A stretch of DNA of 64,000 bases from assembly GCF_044142105.1 (NCBI RefSeq), contig NZ_JBGTYM010000008.1, positions 170,446-234,445 on the forward strand, given 5' to 3'. This document shows positions 1-9,199 of this stretch, one piece after another. The notes under the pieces are model-generated. The model was not told where the DNA came from, did not search any database, and was given only the letters and a program-made list of their open reading frames with translations. Position 1 is the first letter of the stretch; every line of letters begins with the position of its first letter. Made by a program: the position numbers and the translations under genes. Source of the DNA: Pseudogemmobacter sp044142105 (lineage in GTDB: Bacteria > Pseudomonadota > Alphaproteobacteria > Rhodobacterales > Rhodobacteraceae).

Positions 1-1
1 C

Positions 2-1216
2 AACACCTACATGGCCGAGGCCATCGCATCTGTCGAAGTCGTCGACGACCATACCGTCAAGTTCGTCATGTCGCGGCCCGAGCCGAACCTGCTTTACAAT
101 CTGTCCTCGACCTTCATGAGCGTGGTGGAGGCGAAGTCCTTCGCCGCTTTGGGCGATGATTATGGCGTGACCGAAGTCTATGGAACCGGCCCTTTCAAGC
201 TGGAGAGCTTTACCATCGGGCAGGAAACCGTGCTGGTGCGGAACGACGATTATGTCTGGGCGTCACCGCTCGCCAAAAATCACGGCCCGGCAAAGATGGA
301 ACGCGTCACCTTCCGCGAAATTCCCGAAGATTCGACGGCCTTCCTAGAACTGAAAACCGGCGGCGTTGACATGCTGATGTCGGTTCCGCCCGATCTGACC
401 GCCGAGATCGTAAAGGAACCCAACCTGACTGTCGTCACCCTGCCCGGCGCCGATGTCTGGTACATGCCGATCAACGTGACGAAGGCGCCCTTTGACGACA
501 TCCGCGTGCGCGAGGCTGCGGCAAAGGCCATCAACCAAGAGGAAATCCTGGCCTCGGTCTTTGGCGGTGTCGGCACCACGGCCGATACATTCCTGATTTC
601 GGCTTTGCCAGAAAGCAAAGTGCCCGAGAGTTCCAAGATCAAATACGACCCCGCCCGCGCAAACGCCCTGCTGGATGAGGCAGGTTGGGCGATGGGGCCT
701 GACGGCGTTCGGACCAAGGATGGCCAGCCGCTGAAAGTGTCCCTCTGGACGCAAAGCGACAGCATCTTCCGGCGCTTGACCGAAGTGGTGCAGGCGCAGC
801 TGAAAGCTGTGGGGATCGAGGCCGAAATCACGACCTTCGACAGCTCGACCATCCGCGACCAGTACAAGACCGGCGAACAGCAATTGGCCGTGCGCTCCTA
901 CAACTGGGACAATGCCGATATCGTCGACTGGTTCTTTGGCGGCGACCGGTTGGGCTATCCCAACGTGTCGATGTTCAATGATCCCAAGGCTGAAGAACTG
1001 CGGGCCGCCGCCATGACCGGGGCCAAGAACATGGAAGAGCGGATCGCCAACTTTACCGCCTATCATGACTATGTGCTGACCCAGTTCCCGATGGCGCCGA
1101 TCTACCAGCCGGTTCAGGCGATGGCCTATAACCACGACCGGCTTTCGGTGCCCGAAAAGCTCGACGCCCCGTCCTTCGGATCGGCCCTGTTCATGGACAT
1201 AGAGGTGAAAGAGTAA
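2..1216 (+). CDS. Peptide-type ABC transporter substrate-binding protein (SBP family 5), 5' end missing
   Basis: Periplasmic binding protein of the DppA/OppA family (SBP_bac_5), which delivers dipeptides, oligopeptides, opines or related solutes to the permeases encoded just downstream. The reading frame is open from base 2, so the ATG at base 11 is internal and the signal peptide and N-terminal lobe lie upstream of the window. Family-typical stretches are visible: a YGTGPFKL-like segment, the WTQSDS region and the C-terminal FPMAPIYQP segment. The stop is at 1214-1216, and the next gene starts 25 bases later in the same direction, as in a dpp/opp operon. The ligand cannot be read from sequence; the adjacent M81 peptidase suggests a small modified or cyclic peptide. 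That last point is inference. Confidence 0.93.
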   Translation, partial: NTYMAEAIASVEVVDDHTVKFVMSRPEPNLLYNLSSTFMSVVEAKSFAALGDDYGVTEVYGTGPFKLESFTIGQETVLVRNDDYVWASPLAKNHGPAKMERVTFREIPEDSTAFLELKTGGVDMLMSVPPDLTAEIVKEPNLTVVTLPGADVWYMPINVTKAPFDDIRVREAAAKAINQEEILASVFGGVGTTADTFLISALPESKVPESSKIKYDPARANALLDEAGWAMGPDGVRTKDGQPLKVSLWTQSDSIFRRLTEVVQAQLKAVGIEAEITTFDSSTIRDQYKTGEQQLAVRSYNWDNADIVDWFFGGDRLGYPNVSMFNDPKAEELRAAAMTGAKNMEERIANFTAYHDYVLTQFPMAPIYQPVQAMAYNHDRLSVPEKLDAPSFGSALFMDIEVKE

Positions 1217-1241
1217 GCGCAGAAGCGACAGGGGCACCGGT

Positions 1242-2168
1242 ATGCTGTCTTATCTGGTCCGCAGGATCCTGATGCTGATCCCGGTGTTCCTGGCCGTGTC
1301 TGTGGTGATCTTCTCGATCCTTCACTTCATTCCCGGCGATCCCATCGACAACCTGCTCAAGCCGGGATCGCCGCCGGATGCCCGCGCGCAGATGGAGGCG
1401 CGCTACGGTTTGGACAAGCCATTGCCGGTGCAATACGGCATCTGGCTGGCGAAGGTGGTGCAGGGCGATCTGGGCACGGCCATCGTCGCCCGCCGCCCTG
1501 TCACGGATCTGATTGCCGCCGCCTTGCCGCATTCCCTGTGGCTGGGCGGGCTGGCCCTCTTGTTTTCCACCACGGTGGGCATCGTTCTGGGCGTCATCGC
1601 CGCGCTGAACAAGGATGGCTGGCCGGACAGGATGATCATGGGCGGGGTTCTCCTCGGCTCTACCATGCCCAGCTTCTGGCTGGGGCTGCTGCTGATCCTG
1701 GCTTTCTCGGTCTGGTTGGGATGGTTTCCGGTGTCGGGTGCCAGAGGGTGGAACTCGCTTGTTCTGCCGGTGCTGACCATCGGGCTTGGCGGCACGGCCC
1801 TGGTCGCCCGCATCACCCGCGTTTCGATGATCGAGGCGGCCGGACGGGATTTCGTGGCCTTGCTGCACGCCAAGGGTCTGTCGCCGCTGCGGATCCAGCT
1901 GCGCCATGTCTTGCGTCAGGCCCTTATTCCGGTGATCACAATCCTTGCGCTGCGGATCGGCTGGATCCTTGGGGGCGCGGTGACGGTCGAAGTGGTATTT
2001 GCCCGCCCGGGTCTTGGGACCTTGCTGATCAAGTCGCTTGGCCAGCACGATTATCCCGTGGTGCAAGCCTGCCTGTTGATGCTGGCGATGGCGGTCATGC
2101 TGGGCACGCTGCTGGGTGACATCCTTCAGGCTGCAATGGACCCGCGTGTCCGAGCGGCCCTGGAATGA
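1242..2168 (+). CDS. ABC transporter permease, DppB-type
   Basis: Inner-membrane permease of a peptide/opine ABC importer, 308 residues, the usual size for DppB/OppB proteins. It opens with the family N-terminus (MLSYLVRRI followed by a hydrophobic helix). It carries the conserved IPGDP segment near residue 30, several further membrane helices and the cytoplasmic EAA loop near residues 190-210 (RVSMIEA, followed by AKGLSP) that contacts the ATPases. It is transcribed with the upstream binding protein, and its stop overlaps the start of the next permease (ATGA), indicating translational coupling. It would pair with the DppC-type permease to form the channel. No anomaly seen. Confidence 0.95.
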   Translation: MLSYLVRRILMLIPVFLAVSVVIFSILHFIPGDPIDNLLKPGSPPDARAQMEARYGLDKPLPVQYGIWLAKVVQGDLGTAIVARRPVTDLIAAALPHSLWLGGLALLFSTTVGIVLGVIAALNKDGWPDRMIMGGVLLGSTMPSFWLGLLLILAFSVWLGWFPVSGARGWNSLVLPVLTIGLGGTALVARITRVSMIEAAGRDFVALLHAKGLSPLRIQLRHVLRQALIPVITILALRIGWILGGAVTVEVVFARPGLGTLLIKSLGQHDYPVVQACLLMLAMAVMLGTLLGDILQAAMDPRVRAALE

Positions 2169-3010
2169 CGATGCCCGCCCCGATCCGCGCCTTGCGCCGC
2201 CCGGCCGGAGCCATTGCCGCAGGCTGGCTTCTGGCGGTGATCTTTGCCGCGCTCTTTGCACCGCTGCTCACGCCCTATGCCTATGACGTGCAGAACCTGC
2301 CGCAGGCCTATCAGCCTGCCTCGTCAACGCATTGGCTGGGCACAGACGAGTTCGGCCGCGATCTGCTGACACGATTGATCTATGGCGCGCGCACCTCGCT
2401 TTCCGTCAGCGCCACCGCCATTGCCATCTCGGTTGCCTGCGGCATGACGCTGGGCGCGGCCGCGGCCTGGTTCGGCGGCTGGCTGGACCGTATCGTGACC
2501 ATGGTGGTCGACATGACATGGTCCTTCCCGGAAATCCTGATCGCACTGATCCTTGTCGCCATCATCGGCCCCGGCACCACAGGCACCATGATTGCCATCT
2601 CGGTCGCCTATCTGGCGCAGTTCACCCGGCTGACCCGCGCCCAGATCATGACCCTCAAGGGCGAGACCTTTGTCGAGGCCGCCCGGTCACTTGGCGCAAC
2701 GAACGGCCACATCCTGTTCCGGCACCTGCTGCCCAATGCCTTGGCCCCTGTCCTGGTCTCGGCCATGCTGGCCACCGGCGATGCGATCATTCTTGAGGCC
2801 ACGCTTGGCTTCTTCGGTCTTGGCGCGCAGCCGCCGACGCCAAGCTGGGGCGGGATGATGTCCGCAGGCTCTGCCCTGGTGTTCAAGGCTCCGTGGATCA
2901 TCATCTTCCCGGGCCTCGCCGTTGCCATCACGGTGATCGCCATCAACCTGTACGGCGATGCCCTGATCGCCGCGCTGGATGTTCGCGCCAAAGTGCGGAG
3001 GACCGCATGA
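2165..3010 (+). CDS. ABC transporter permease, DppC-type
   Basis: Second inner-membrane permease of the peptide-type importer, 281 residues. Family signs are the N-terminal hydrophobic helix, the HWLGTDEFGRDL motif near residues 57-68, and the EAA loop with FVEAARSLGA followed by HLLPNALAP. It starts with an ATG that overlaps the stop of the DppB-type gene, and its own stop overlaps the start of the first ATPase. The five transport genes are therefore coupled head to tail. It forms a heterodimeric channel with the preceding permease. Confidence 0.95.
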   Translation: MTMPAPIRALRRPAGAIAAGWLLAVIFAALFAPLLTPYAYDVQNLPQAYQPASSTHWLGTDEFGRDLLTRLIYGARTSLSVSATAIAISVACGMTLGAAAAWFGGWLDRIVTMVVDMTWSFPEILIALILVAIIGPGTTGTMIAISVAYLAQFTRLTRAQIMTLKGETFVEAARSLGATNGHILFRHLLPNALAPVLVSAMLATGDAIILEATLGFFGLGAQPPTPSWGGMMSAGSALVFKAPWIIIFPGLAVAITVIAINLYGDALIAALDVRAKVRRTA

Positions 3011-3963
3011 CGGCCTTGCTAGAGCTTTCTGACGTCAATGTCGCGATCGGCACGACGGCGCTGCTGGACCGGATCAGCCTTCGGGTCGACAAGGGCCAGA
3101 TTCTCGGGCTGGTCGGCGAAAGCGGGTCGGGCAAGTCGTTGACCGCCACCGCCGCCATGGGCCTGCTGCCACTGATCGGGGGCCGGGTCACTGCGGGGAC
3201 GGTGCGCTTCGATGGGCAGGATCTGGCTGCGATGACGGACCGCCAGCGCCGCGCGCTGCGCGGTCGCCGCATCGGCTTCGTCAGCCAGAATCCCATGACG
3301 GCACTGGACCCCGTCCAAAGGATCGGGGAACAGGTCGATGTCGTATCGCGCCTGCATCTTGGGCTCTCGCGCCAGGCCGCGCGGGCCCGCACGCTCGACC
3401 TGCTGACGCAACTCCGCATCCCCGAGGCCGCGGCAGTGGCGGAGTCCTGGCCGCATCAGCTGTCGGGCGGAATGAAGCAGCGCATCGTGATTGCCATGGC
3501 GCTGGCCGGAGACCCGGACCTGATCATCGCGGATGAGCCGACGACCGCGTTGGATGTCACCGTTCAGGCGCAGATCATCCAGATTCTTGGCGCGCTGGTG
3601 CGCGACCGCGGGCTGGCGCTGCTGTTGATCACACATGACATGGGCGTGGTGGCACAGGTCTGCGACCGTGTGACCGTGCTTTATGCCGGGCGCGTGGCCG
3701 AAGAAGGCCCCGTCGGCCCGATCTTCGCCGCGCCCGCGCATCCCTACACCGCCGCCCTGATCGGCTGCATTCCGCAGGAAGGGATGGACAAGGGTGCGCT
3801 GAAAGGCATTCCCGGGACGGTGCCTTCGGCCTTTGCATTCCCGCCTGGCTGCCGCTTTGGCCCACGCTGCGCCCGAGCGGATACCGTCTGCCAGCAGGTG
3901 CCGCAACTGCGGTCGCGGGGGCAGGGTCTTGTCGCCTGCCACCATGCCGAGGATGGCGCATGA
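3007..3963 (+). CDS. ABC transporter ATP-binding protein, DppD-type
   Basis: First of two cytoplasmic ATPases powering the peptide-type importer, 318 residues. Walker A (GESGSGKS) lies at about residues 37-44, the signature is LSGGMKQR, Walker B is LIIADEP followed by the D-loop, and the switch histidine is in LLLITHD. The C-terminal oligopeptide-transporter domain is present, with the spaced cysteines of GCRFGPRCARADTVC that bind an Fe-S cluster in some family members. The frame stays open upstream to 2893, but the ATG at 3007 overlaps the DppC stop and begins the conserved domain, so it is chosen as the start. Confidence 0.95.
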   Translation: MTALLELSDVNVAIGTTALLDRISLRVDKGQILGLVGESGSGKSLTATAAMGLLPLIGGRVTAGTVRFDGQDLAAMTDRQRRALRGRRIGFVSQNPMTALDPVQRIGEQVDVVSRLHLGLSRQAARARTLDLLTQLRIPEAAAVAESWPHQLSGGMKQRIVIAMALAGDPDLIIADEPTTALDVTVQAQIIQILGALVRDRGLALLLITHDMGVVAQVCDRVTVLYAGRVAEEGPVGPIFAAPAHPYTAALIGCIPQEGMDKGALKGIPGTVPSAFAFPPGCRFGPRCARADTVCQQVPQLRSRGQGLVACHHAEDGA

Positions 3964-4904
3964 CCCCCTTGATACAAATCGATGCCCTGTCGAAACGCTT
4001 CCGCTCTGGTGGCGGACTTCTGTCACGCCCGCGCACCATGCTGGCCGTTCGCGATGTCTCGCTGTCGATCGCCAAGGGAGAGGTCGTCGGTGTCGTCGGC
4101 GAAAGTGGCTGTGGCAAGTCCACCCTCGCCCGGCTGGTCCTGCGGTTGATCGAACCGACCACCGGCAGCATTACCTTCGACGGCACCGAGGTAACCGCCC
4201 TTCCCCCTGCCGCGCTGCGCCGGTTGCGCCGCCGCATGGCGATGGTGTTTCAGGACCCCTATTCCAGTCTGGACCCGCGCTACACGCTGGCACAGGTCCT
4301 GGCTGAGCCCTACCAGGTGCAGCGCCAGAGGCTTCCGGCCGATGCGATCGGGCAAATGTTGTCTGCGGTCGGCCTGCCCGAAAGCCTTGCGCAAAGCCAC
4401 CCCCACCAACTGTCGGGGGGCCAGCGTCAGCGGGTTGGCATCGCCCGTGCGCTGGCGATGCGCCCGGATTTCGTGGTCCTTGATGAGCCGACAGCGTCGC
4501 TCGATGTGTCGATCCAGGCGCAGATCATCGCCCTGCTTGAGGATCTGCGCGACCGGATGGGGCTGACCTATCTCTTCATCAGCCACGATCTTGGTCTGGT
4601 GCGCTATTTCTGCGACCGGATCGTGGTGATGTATCTGGGCGCCGTGGTCGAAGTTCTGCCAGATCCCAAAGCCGCGCCCCGTCATCCCTATACTGCCGCG
4701 CTGATCCAGTCCGGCTTTGTCCCTGATCCGGCAAAGCGCCGCGATCTGACCCCGTTGCAGGGCGAGATCCCCAGCCCCTTCGCGCTGCCCCCCGGCTGTG
4801 CCTTTGCCAGCCGCTGTGCGTTTGCCAGCAGCCGCTGCCGGACAGAAACGCCGAAGCTAAGCCAGGACTCCCCCCATCCCGTCGCCTGCCACCATCCGCT
4901 TTGA
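3960..4904 (+). CDS. ABC transporter ATP-binding protein, DppF-type
   Basis: Second cytoplasmic ATPase of the peptide-type importer, 314 residues. Walker A (GESGCGKS) is at residues 47-54, the signature is LSGGQRQR, Walker B is FVVLDEPTASLD and the switch histidine is in LFISHD. The C-terminal oligopeptide-transport domain has the GCAFASRCAFASSRC cysteine spacing. The ATG overlaps the previous stop (ATGA). The SBP, two permeases, DppD-type and DppF-type ATPases form a full importer in canonical order. Confidence 0.95.
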   Translation: MTPLIQIDALSKRFRSGGGLLSRPRTMLAVRDVSLSIAKGEVVGVVGESGCGKSTLARLVLRLIEPTTGSITFDGTEVTALPPAALRRLRRRMAMVFQDPYSSLDPRYTLAQVLAEPYQVQRQRLPADAIGQMLSAVGLPESLAQSHPHQLSGGQRQRVGIARALAMRPDFVVLDEPTASLDVSIQAQIIALLEDLRDRMGLTYLFISHDLGLVRYFCDRIVVMYLGAVVEVLPDPKAAPRHPYTAALIQSGFVPDPAKRRDLTPLQGEIPSPFALPPGCAFASRCAFASSRCRTETPKLSQDSPHPVACHHPL

Positions 4905-4915
4905 AAAGGCCCGCC

Positions 4916-6433
4916 ATGCCCTTCCACGTTCTGACTGCCGCCTTCGTCCATGAAAGCAACACCTTCAAGAAGGGCGAAACCAGCCTGCAGGACTTTCGGG
5001 ACGACGTGCTGGATCTGGGCCAAGCCGCCGTGGACCGTTTCGGCAATACCAATGACGAGTTGGCAGGATTTCTCGACGCGGGGCGCGAGGGCGGATGGTG
5101 CATCACCCACACGGTCTCGGCCCATGCAACGCCGGGCGCGCGCGTGTCTCAACAGGCGTTTGACCATATCGCCGGGATCATCTGCGACGCCGCACGCGAA
5201 CATGCGGCCACATTGGACGGGGTGGCGCTAAGCCTGCACGGGTCGATGGTGCCCAGCTTCTGCGAGGATGGCGAAGGAGAGCTTCTTCGCCGTCTGCGCG
5301 CGATCCTCGGCGACGATCTGCCCATCGCGGTCACCCTGGATCTGCATGCCATGGTGACCCCGGCGATGGTGGAACGGGCGCAGATCTTTGTCAGCTACAA
5401 GACATATCCCCATATCGACATGCGCCAGACCGCGCTTCACGCCGGCCGCTTGCTGGATGCCGCCATGCGCGGCACCATTCGCCCGAAGACCATCCGCGCG
5501 CATCGCCCGATGCTGGACGAGGCAAACGCGGGCCGCACCGATGTCCCGCAAACCGCCGCTCTTTACACCCGGGCGTCCGAGCATGAGGCGGAAGCGGGTA
5601 TTCTTGCCGTATCCGTCAATGCGGGCTTTTCCGAAGCAGATATTGCAGAGATGGGCCCGACCGTGCTGGTGACACATGACAATGCGCCCGAGAGAGCCCA
5701 TGAGATTGCCGAAGCGCTGGCCGATACGATCTGGGAGGGGCGTGGCCAGGTGTCGAACGCCTTTCTGACGCCCGCGCAAGCCAGCGCCGAAGCGGCTGGC
5801 TTCGATGCCGCCACTGGCCCGCTTGTGATCGCCGACTACGCCGACAATCCCGGTGCCGGGGCCTATGGGGACGCAACCGCGCTGCTGTCGGCCCTTCTGG
5901 CTGTGAACGCGGGTCCGGGCGCTTTTGCCCCGATGATCGATCCCGAGGCCGCCGCGATGCTGCATCGGCATAAGGTTGGCGATACCGTGACGCTGCAGCT
6001 TGGCGGCAAGAATGATCCCGGCTTCGGGGGCGGCCCGCTGCTGCTGACAGGAGAGATCGTTCATCTGTCGGACGGAACCTATACCGGCGATGGTCCTATC
6101 CTTGGCGGCATCACGCACAGCTTTGGCCCAACGGCCGTGTTTCGCGTGCAGGGGATCGACATCCTGGTCGTCACCCTGTCCGGCCAGATGCTGGACCTGC
6201 AGCAGGTGCGCACCTTCGGGATCGAGCCGTCAACCCTGCGCTTTCTCGTTGTCAAATCCATGCAGCACTTCCGCGCCGCATTTGAACCTGTCGCGGGGCG
6301 CGTGATCGTCTGCGACACCGGAGCATTGGCGACGCCGCAAGCCCACTTGCGCCCCTACACCCGCGTCCACCGCCCGGTCTGGCCCCTCGATCGCGAAGGC
6401 TTTCCGCATCAGGATCGGCGGCAACCCGGTTAG
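4916..6433 (+). CDS. M81 family metallopeptidase (MlrC-like)
   Basis: Cytoplasmic peptidase-like protein of the MlrC family, named after the microcystinase C of the microcystin degradation route; most members act on unknown linear or modified peptides. About 505 residues, matching the family. Visible signatures are the N-terminal FVHESNTF motif with the metal-ligand histidine and glutamate, LDLHAMV in the centre, and SYKTYPHIDMRQT, with the MlrC C-terminal domain beginning at the ADYADNPGAGAYGDAT motif. A TTG at 4901 overlaps the ATPase stop, but the ATG at 4916 follows GAAAAGG and matches the family N-terminus, so it is preferred. Its place at the end of the transporter operon suggests that it cleaves the imported peptide (inference). 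Confidence 0.88.
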   Translation: MPFHVLTAAFVHESNTFKKGETSLQDFRDDVLDLGQAAVDRFGNTNDELAGFLDAGREGGWCITHTVSAHATPGARVSQQAFDHIAGIICDAAREHAATLDGVALSLHGSMVPSFCEDGEGELLRRLRAILGDDLPIAVTLDLHAMVTPAMVERAQIFVSYKTYPHIDMRQTALHAGRLLDAAMRGTIRPKTIRAHRPMLDEANAGRTDVPQTAALYTRASEHEAEAGILAVSVNAGFSEADIAEMGPTVLVTHDNAPERAHEIAEALADTIWEGRGQVSNAFLTPAQASAEAAGFDAATGPLVIADYADNPGAGAYGDATALLSALLAVNAGPGAFAPMIDPEAAAMLHRHKVGDTVTLQLGGKNDPGFGGGPLLLTGEIVHLSDGTYTGDGPILGGITHSFGPTAVFRVQGIDILVVTLSGQMLDLQQVRTFGIEPSTLRFLVVKSMQHFRAAFEPVAGRVIVCDTGALATPQAHLRPYTRVHRPVWPLDREGFPHQDRRQPG

Positions 6434-6826
6434 GGGGATCGTACAGGCAGACACCTGCGACCTCGTCCCGAGGCCATCCCTGCCCAGATACGCGTCGCCC
6501 TACCCTGATCTCCCCACGCTGCACGGCGTCCGGAGTGCGCAAGGCGGCTGGCGGCATTTTGCTGCTGAAGTCGGGCTTGGGGACGGTCACCATCGGCTAT
6601 GGCGCGCGGATCGTTCGGCGTTCGGCCACCGCCGGGCTGCTGCGCCGGTGAACCGTCGAGGCCTAAATTCCAACTTGTCCACATTCTCAGGCCCAGGGCG
6701 GCGCGCAACCCGCAGTGTCTCGCCCATCGATCCTAGCCTTTCTGGCCGATTTCTGCGCGGCGGCGTGAGCCAACGACCCTGACGACATCCCTTTGGTCGC
6801 ATCACACGACCTGTCGTCGTGGCGCG
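6434..6826. other. Intergenic region without a recognised gene
   Basis: About 390 bases between convergent genes (MlrC-like on plus, GntR on minus). Short ORFs exist on both strands, but none shows a domain, a good ribosome site or codon use that stands out from random high-GC frames. The stretch around 6550-6760 reads like decayed coding sequence but could not be assigned. No clear hairpin followed by a T run was seen. Confidence 0.5.
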
Positions 6827-7537
6827 TCAGGTCACCACGACGTTGGCCTCTGCCGCAAGCACGCTGCGCAGACCTTCCAGCGTGATGCGATAGTGTTCCG
6901 CCAGCAGGCTGACCGCCAGTTCGACGTCATGCTCCATCACCGCTTCAAGGATGGACTGATGCTCGGCTGCCGCGCCCTGGCGCCGCGCGATGCTGGGGTT
7001 GTGGTTCATCGACAGGTTCCGGTATCGCACCGCCTGATCCATCAACGTCGAGCAGAAGCCGAGCAACCAGCGCGAGCGGCAACGGTCAAGCAGCAGCATG
7101 TGAAAGTCGCGGTGGCGCTCCTCCCATTCTTGGGCGGCCGCCGGCCCGGCTTCGGACGGCATCTTGCGCTGCGTCCGGGCAAGGCGGTGGAAGCTGACGA
7201 CCAGCTGTTCCTCCCAGGCCTCGTCGCTGTTGGCCATCGATTCGCGCAGGGCCAGAGATTCCAGCCAGATCCGGGTCTTCACCATCTCTTCCAGATCGAC
7301 GATCGAGATGGCGGCGACGAAGAAGCCGCGATGGCTTTTCCGCTCAACCAGCCCTTCGGACGACAGCCGGTTCAGGGCCTCGCGCACCGGTACGGCGCCG
7401 ATACCGTACCGCTCGGAGATCCCGTCGATCAGCAACTTCTCACCCGGGAACAACGCACCCTGCAGGATGTCGCTTCGAATGCTGTCATAGGCCTGTTCCG
7501 ACAGGCTGCGCCCATCCGCCACGCCACCACCGTTCAT
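6827..7537 (-). CDS. GntR family regulator, FCD subfamily
   Basis: DNA-binding repressor or activator with an N-terminal GntR winged helix (about residues 10-75, including GIGAVPVREALNRLSSEGLVE) and a C-terminal all-helical FCD ligand domain that normally binds a small carboxylate, often with a metal. The ATG at 7537 is chosen over the upstream ATG at 7600 because it starts just inside the recognisable N-terminus, lies 2 bases from the stop of the permease gene and follows a GGAG. This gives 236 residues, typical of the family. It is last in a four-gene minus-strand unit (binding protein, ATPase, permease, regulator) and probably controls both that unit and the divergent catabolic genes at 10454-13474. 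Confidence 0.9.
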   Translation of the reverse strand: MNGGGVADGRSLSEQAYDSIRSDILQGALFPGEKLLIDGISERYGIGAVPVREALNRLSSEGLVERKSHRGFFVAAISIVDLEEMVKTRIWLESLALRESMANSDEAWEEQLVVSFHRLARTQRKMPSEAGPAAAQEWEERHRDFHMLLLDRCRSRWLLGFCSTLMDQAVRYRNLSMNHNPSIARRQGAAAEHQSILEAVMEHDVELAVSLLAEHYRITLEGLRSVLAAEANVVVT

Positions 7538-7539
7538 GA

Positions 7540-8385
7540 TCAGCCCACTCCGCCTGGTCGCTCGCTCTTGTTCCAGAATACGAAACGTCGCTGGGCCCAC
7601 GCCACCGTGAAATACAAGGCAAGTCCAAGCAGGCTAAGATAGAGGATCAACGCGAAGACGCGCGGGGTATTGAGCTGGCTCGCCGCCTCGCGGATCAAGG
7701 CGCCGAAGCCCTTGCCGCCGCCCAGGAATTCACCGGTGATCGCCCCCGCCATGACGCCCACGGCGGCGATCTTCAGCCCAGTGAACATGTAGGGAAGTCC
7801 GGTCGGCAGCTTTAGCCGGAACAGCGTCTGCATCCGACTCGCCCCCAGCGACTTGAACAGCATCCGCTCGTTCTCGGAGGCGGCCTGAAGGCCCGCCGCG
7901 GTCGCGACAACGATGGGGAAGGTCGCGATGAAGGTGGCCAGCGCCACCTTGGACGAAATGCCGAAGCCCAGCCAGGCGATGAACAGCGGCGCGAAGGCGA
8001 CCTTCGGCATGGTGTCGATGGCGACAAGATAGGGCATCACCGCGCGTTCGCCGAACTTGGTCTCGCCCACCAGCACGCCCAGCGAGAAGCCGATGGCCGT
8101 GGCAAGAATGAAGGCATAGAACACCGTGCGCGTGGTGGTCCACAACGCTCCGGCCATGTGCCCGCCCGTCAGGATGTTCCAGCCGACGAAGCCGAGGTCG
8201 GCGAGCGTCTCGCCGGGGCTTGGCAGGATGATCTGCGACACGAAACCGAAGCGGGTGGCCAGATCCCAGATGGTGACGACCACGACGAACAGCATCGTCA
8301 TGGCCAGCCAGCGCGGGATGATGTCGATCAGCGCCTCGCGCTCGACCCAGACAGTATCGCTCTCATTGGGGGCGATGTCGGTCAC
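7540..8385 (-). CDS. ABC transporter permease, NitT/TauT (SsuC-like) family
   Basis: Inner-membrane permease of the nitrate/taurine/sulfonate-type importers, 281 residues with about six helices. The family marker is the EAA-type loop: GASRMQTLFRLKLPTGLPYMF followed by GLKIAAVGVMAGAITGEF. A longer frame runs to 8712, but this part lies inside the ATPase gene. The GTG at 8385 overlaps the ATPase stop (GTGA) and starts a family-sized protein, so it is taken as the start. It works with the ATPase and binding protein encoded immediately upstream. Confidence 0.92.
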   Translation of the reverse strand: MTDIAPNESDTVWVEREALIDIIPRWLAMTMLFVVVVTIWDLATRFGFVSQIILPSPGETLADLGFVGWNILTGGHMAGALWTTTRTVFYAFILATAIGFSLGVLVGETKFGERAVMPYLVAIDTMPKVAFAPLFIAWLGFGISSKVALATFIATFPIVVATAAGLQAASENERMLFKSLGASRMQTLFRLKLPTGLPYMFTGLKIAAVGVMAGAITGEFLGGGKGFGALIREAASQLNTPRVFALILYLSLLGLALYFTVAWAQRRFVFWNKSERPGGVG

Positions 8386-9197
8386 GAGAAGGCCTCCTGT
8401 CCCAGAAGGTTTCGGATATGCTCGACGATCTCGCCGAACTGGGGGGTGTTGACCATTTCCAGGGTCCGGGGACGCGGCAGATCGATCATCACATCCTCGA
8501 CGATGCGGCCGGGGCGGGGTTTCATCACCAGGATCCGGTCGGACAGAAGGACCGCCTCGGCGATTGAGTGGGTGACGAGGAAGGCGGTCGCCCCGCGTTC
8601 GCGGCAGATGCGTTGCAACTCCATGTTCATGAAATCGCGGGTCAACTCGTCTAGGGCCGAGAAGGGTTCGTCCAGCAGCAGCACCGCCGGGTCCGCGATC
8701 AGCATCCTGCAAATCGACGCCCGCTGCGCCATGCCGCCCGACAGTTCGCCCGGGTAGACATTGCCGAAATCTCCCAGGCCGACCAGCCGTAGCAGATCCA
8801 GCGCGCGGCCTTGCGCGGCCTTGGCGGCGGCGCGGCCCTCACGGATTTCGATCGGCAGGACGATGTTCTCGATCGTGGTCTTCCAGGGCAGCAGCGTGGC
8901 CTGCTGGAACATCATCCCGATGTCCGGGCGGGGCCCGGTGACGGGCCTGCCTTCCAGCATGACCCTGCCGGTGGTCGGCGGATGGAGCCCCGCCATGATC
9001 TTGAGCAGCGTCGATTTCCCGCAGCCGGAGGATCCGATGACCGACACGAACTCGCCCTGGCGCAGGGTCAGGTTCACATCGGTCAGGGCGACCAGCAGGT
9101 TGCGGGCATAGGTCTTCGACAACCGCTCGATTTCATAGACCGGGCGGGCCGCCGGGGCAGCCGTTCCGGGATGCAGGGGACGGGGCTCCACCATCAT
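8382..9197 (-). CDS. ABC transporter ATP-binding protein, NitT/TauT family
   Basis: Cytoplasmic ATPase of the NitT/TauT (SsuB/TauB) group, 271 residues. Walker A is GSSGCGKS near residue 56, the Q-loop is MMFQQATLLPWKT, the signature is LSGGMAQR, Walker B is LLLDEPFSALD and the switch histidine is in FLVTHSIAEA. Two adjacent ATG codons (9197 and 9194) could start translation. It lies between the binding-protein gene (2-base gap) and the permease (4-base overlap). Confidence 0.94.
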   Translation of the reverse strand: MMVEPRPLHPGTAAPAARPVYEIERLSKTYARNLLVALTDVNLTLRQGEFVSVIGSSGCGKSTLLKIMAGLHPPTTGRVMLEGRPVTGPRPDIGMMFQQATLLPWKTTIENIVLPIEIREGRAAAKAAQGRALDLLRLVGLGDFGNVYPGELSGGMAQRASICRMLIADPAVLLLDEPFSALDELTRDFMNMELQRICRERGATAFLVTHSIAEAVLLSDRILVMKPRPGRIVEDVMIDLPRPRTLEMVNTPQFGEIVEHIRNLLGQEAFS

Positions 9198-9199
9198 GT

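Noticed and set aside
11..13. ATG near the left edge as the start of the peptide-binding protein
   Set aside because: The frame is open to base 2 and the protein lacks the signal peptide and N-terminal lobe, so the gene starts outside the window.
1191..2261. 356-codon minus-strand frame over the DppB-type permease gene
   Set aside because: Q/H/R-rich shadow translation; the plus strand encodes a full permease in a coupled operon.
4901..4903. TTG start for the MlrC-like protein
   Set aside because: The ATG at 4916 has a better ribosome site and matches the family N-terminus; TTG cannot be fully excluded.
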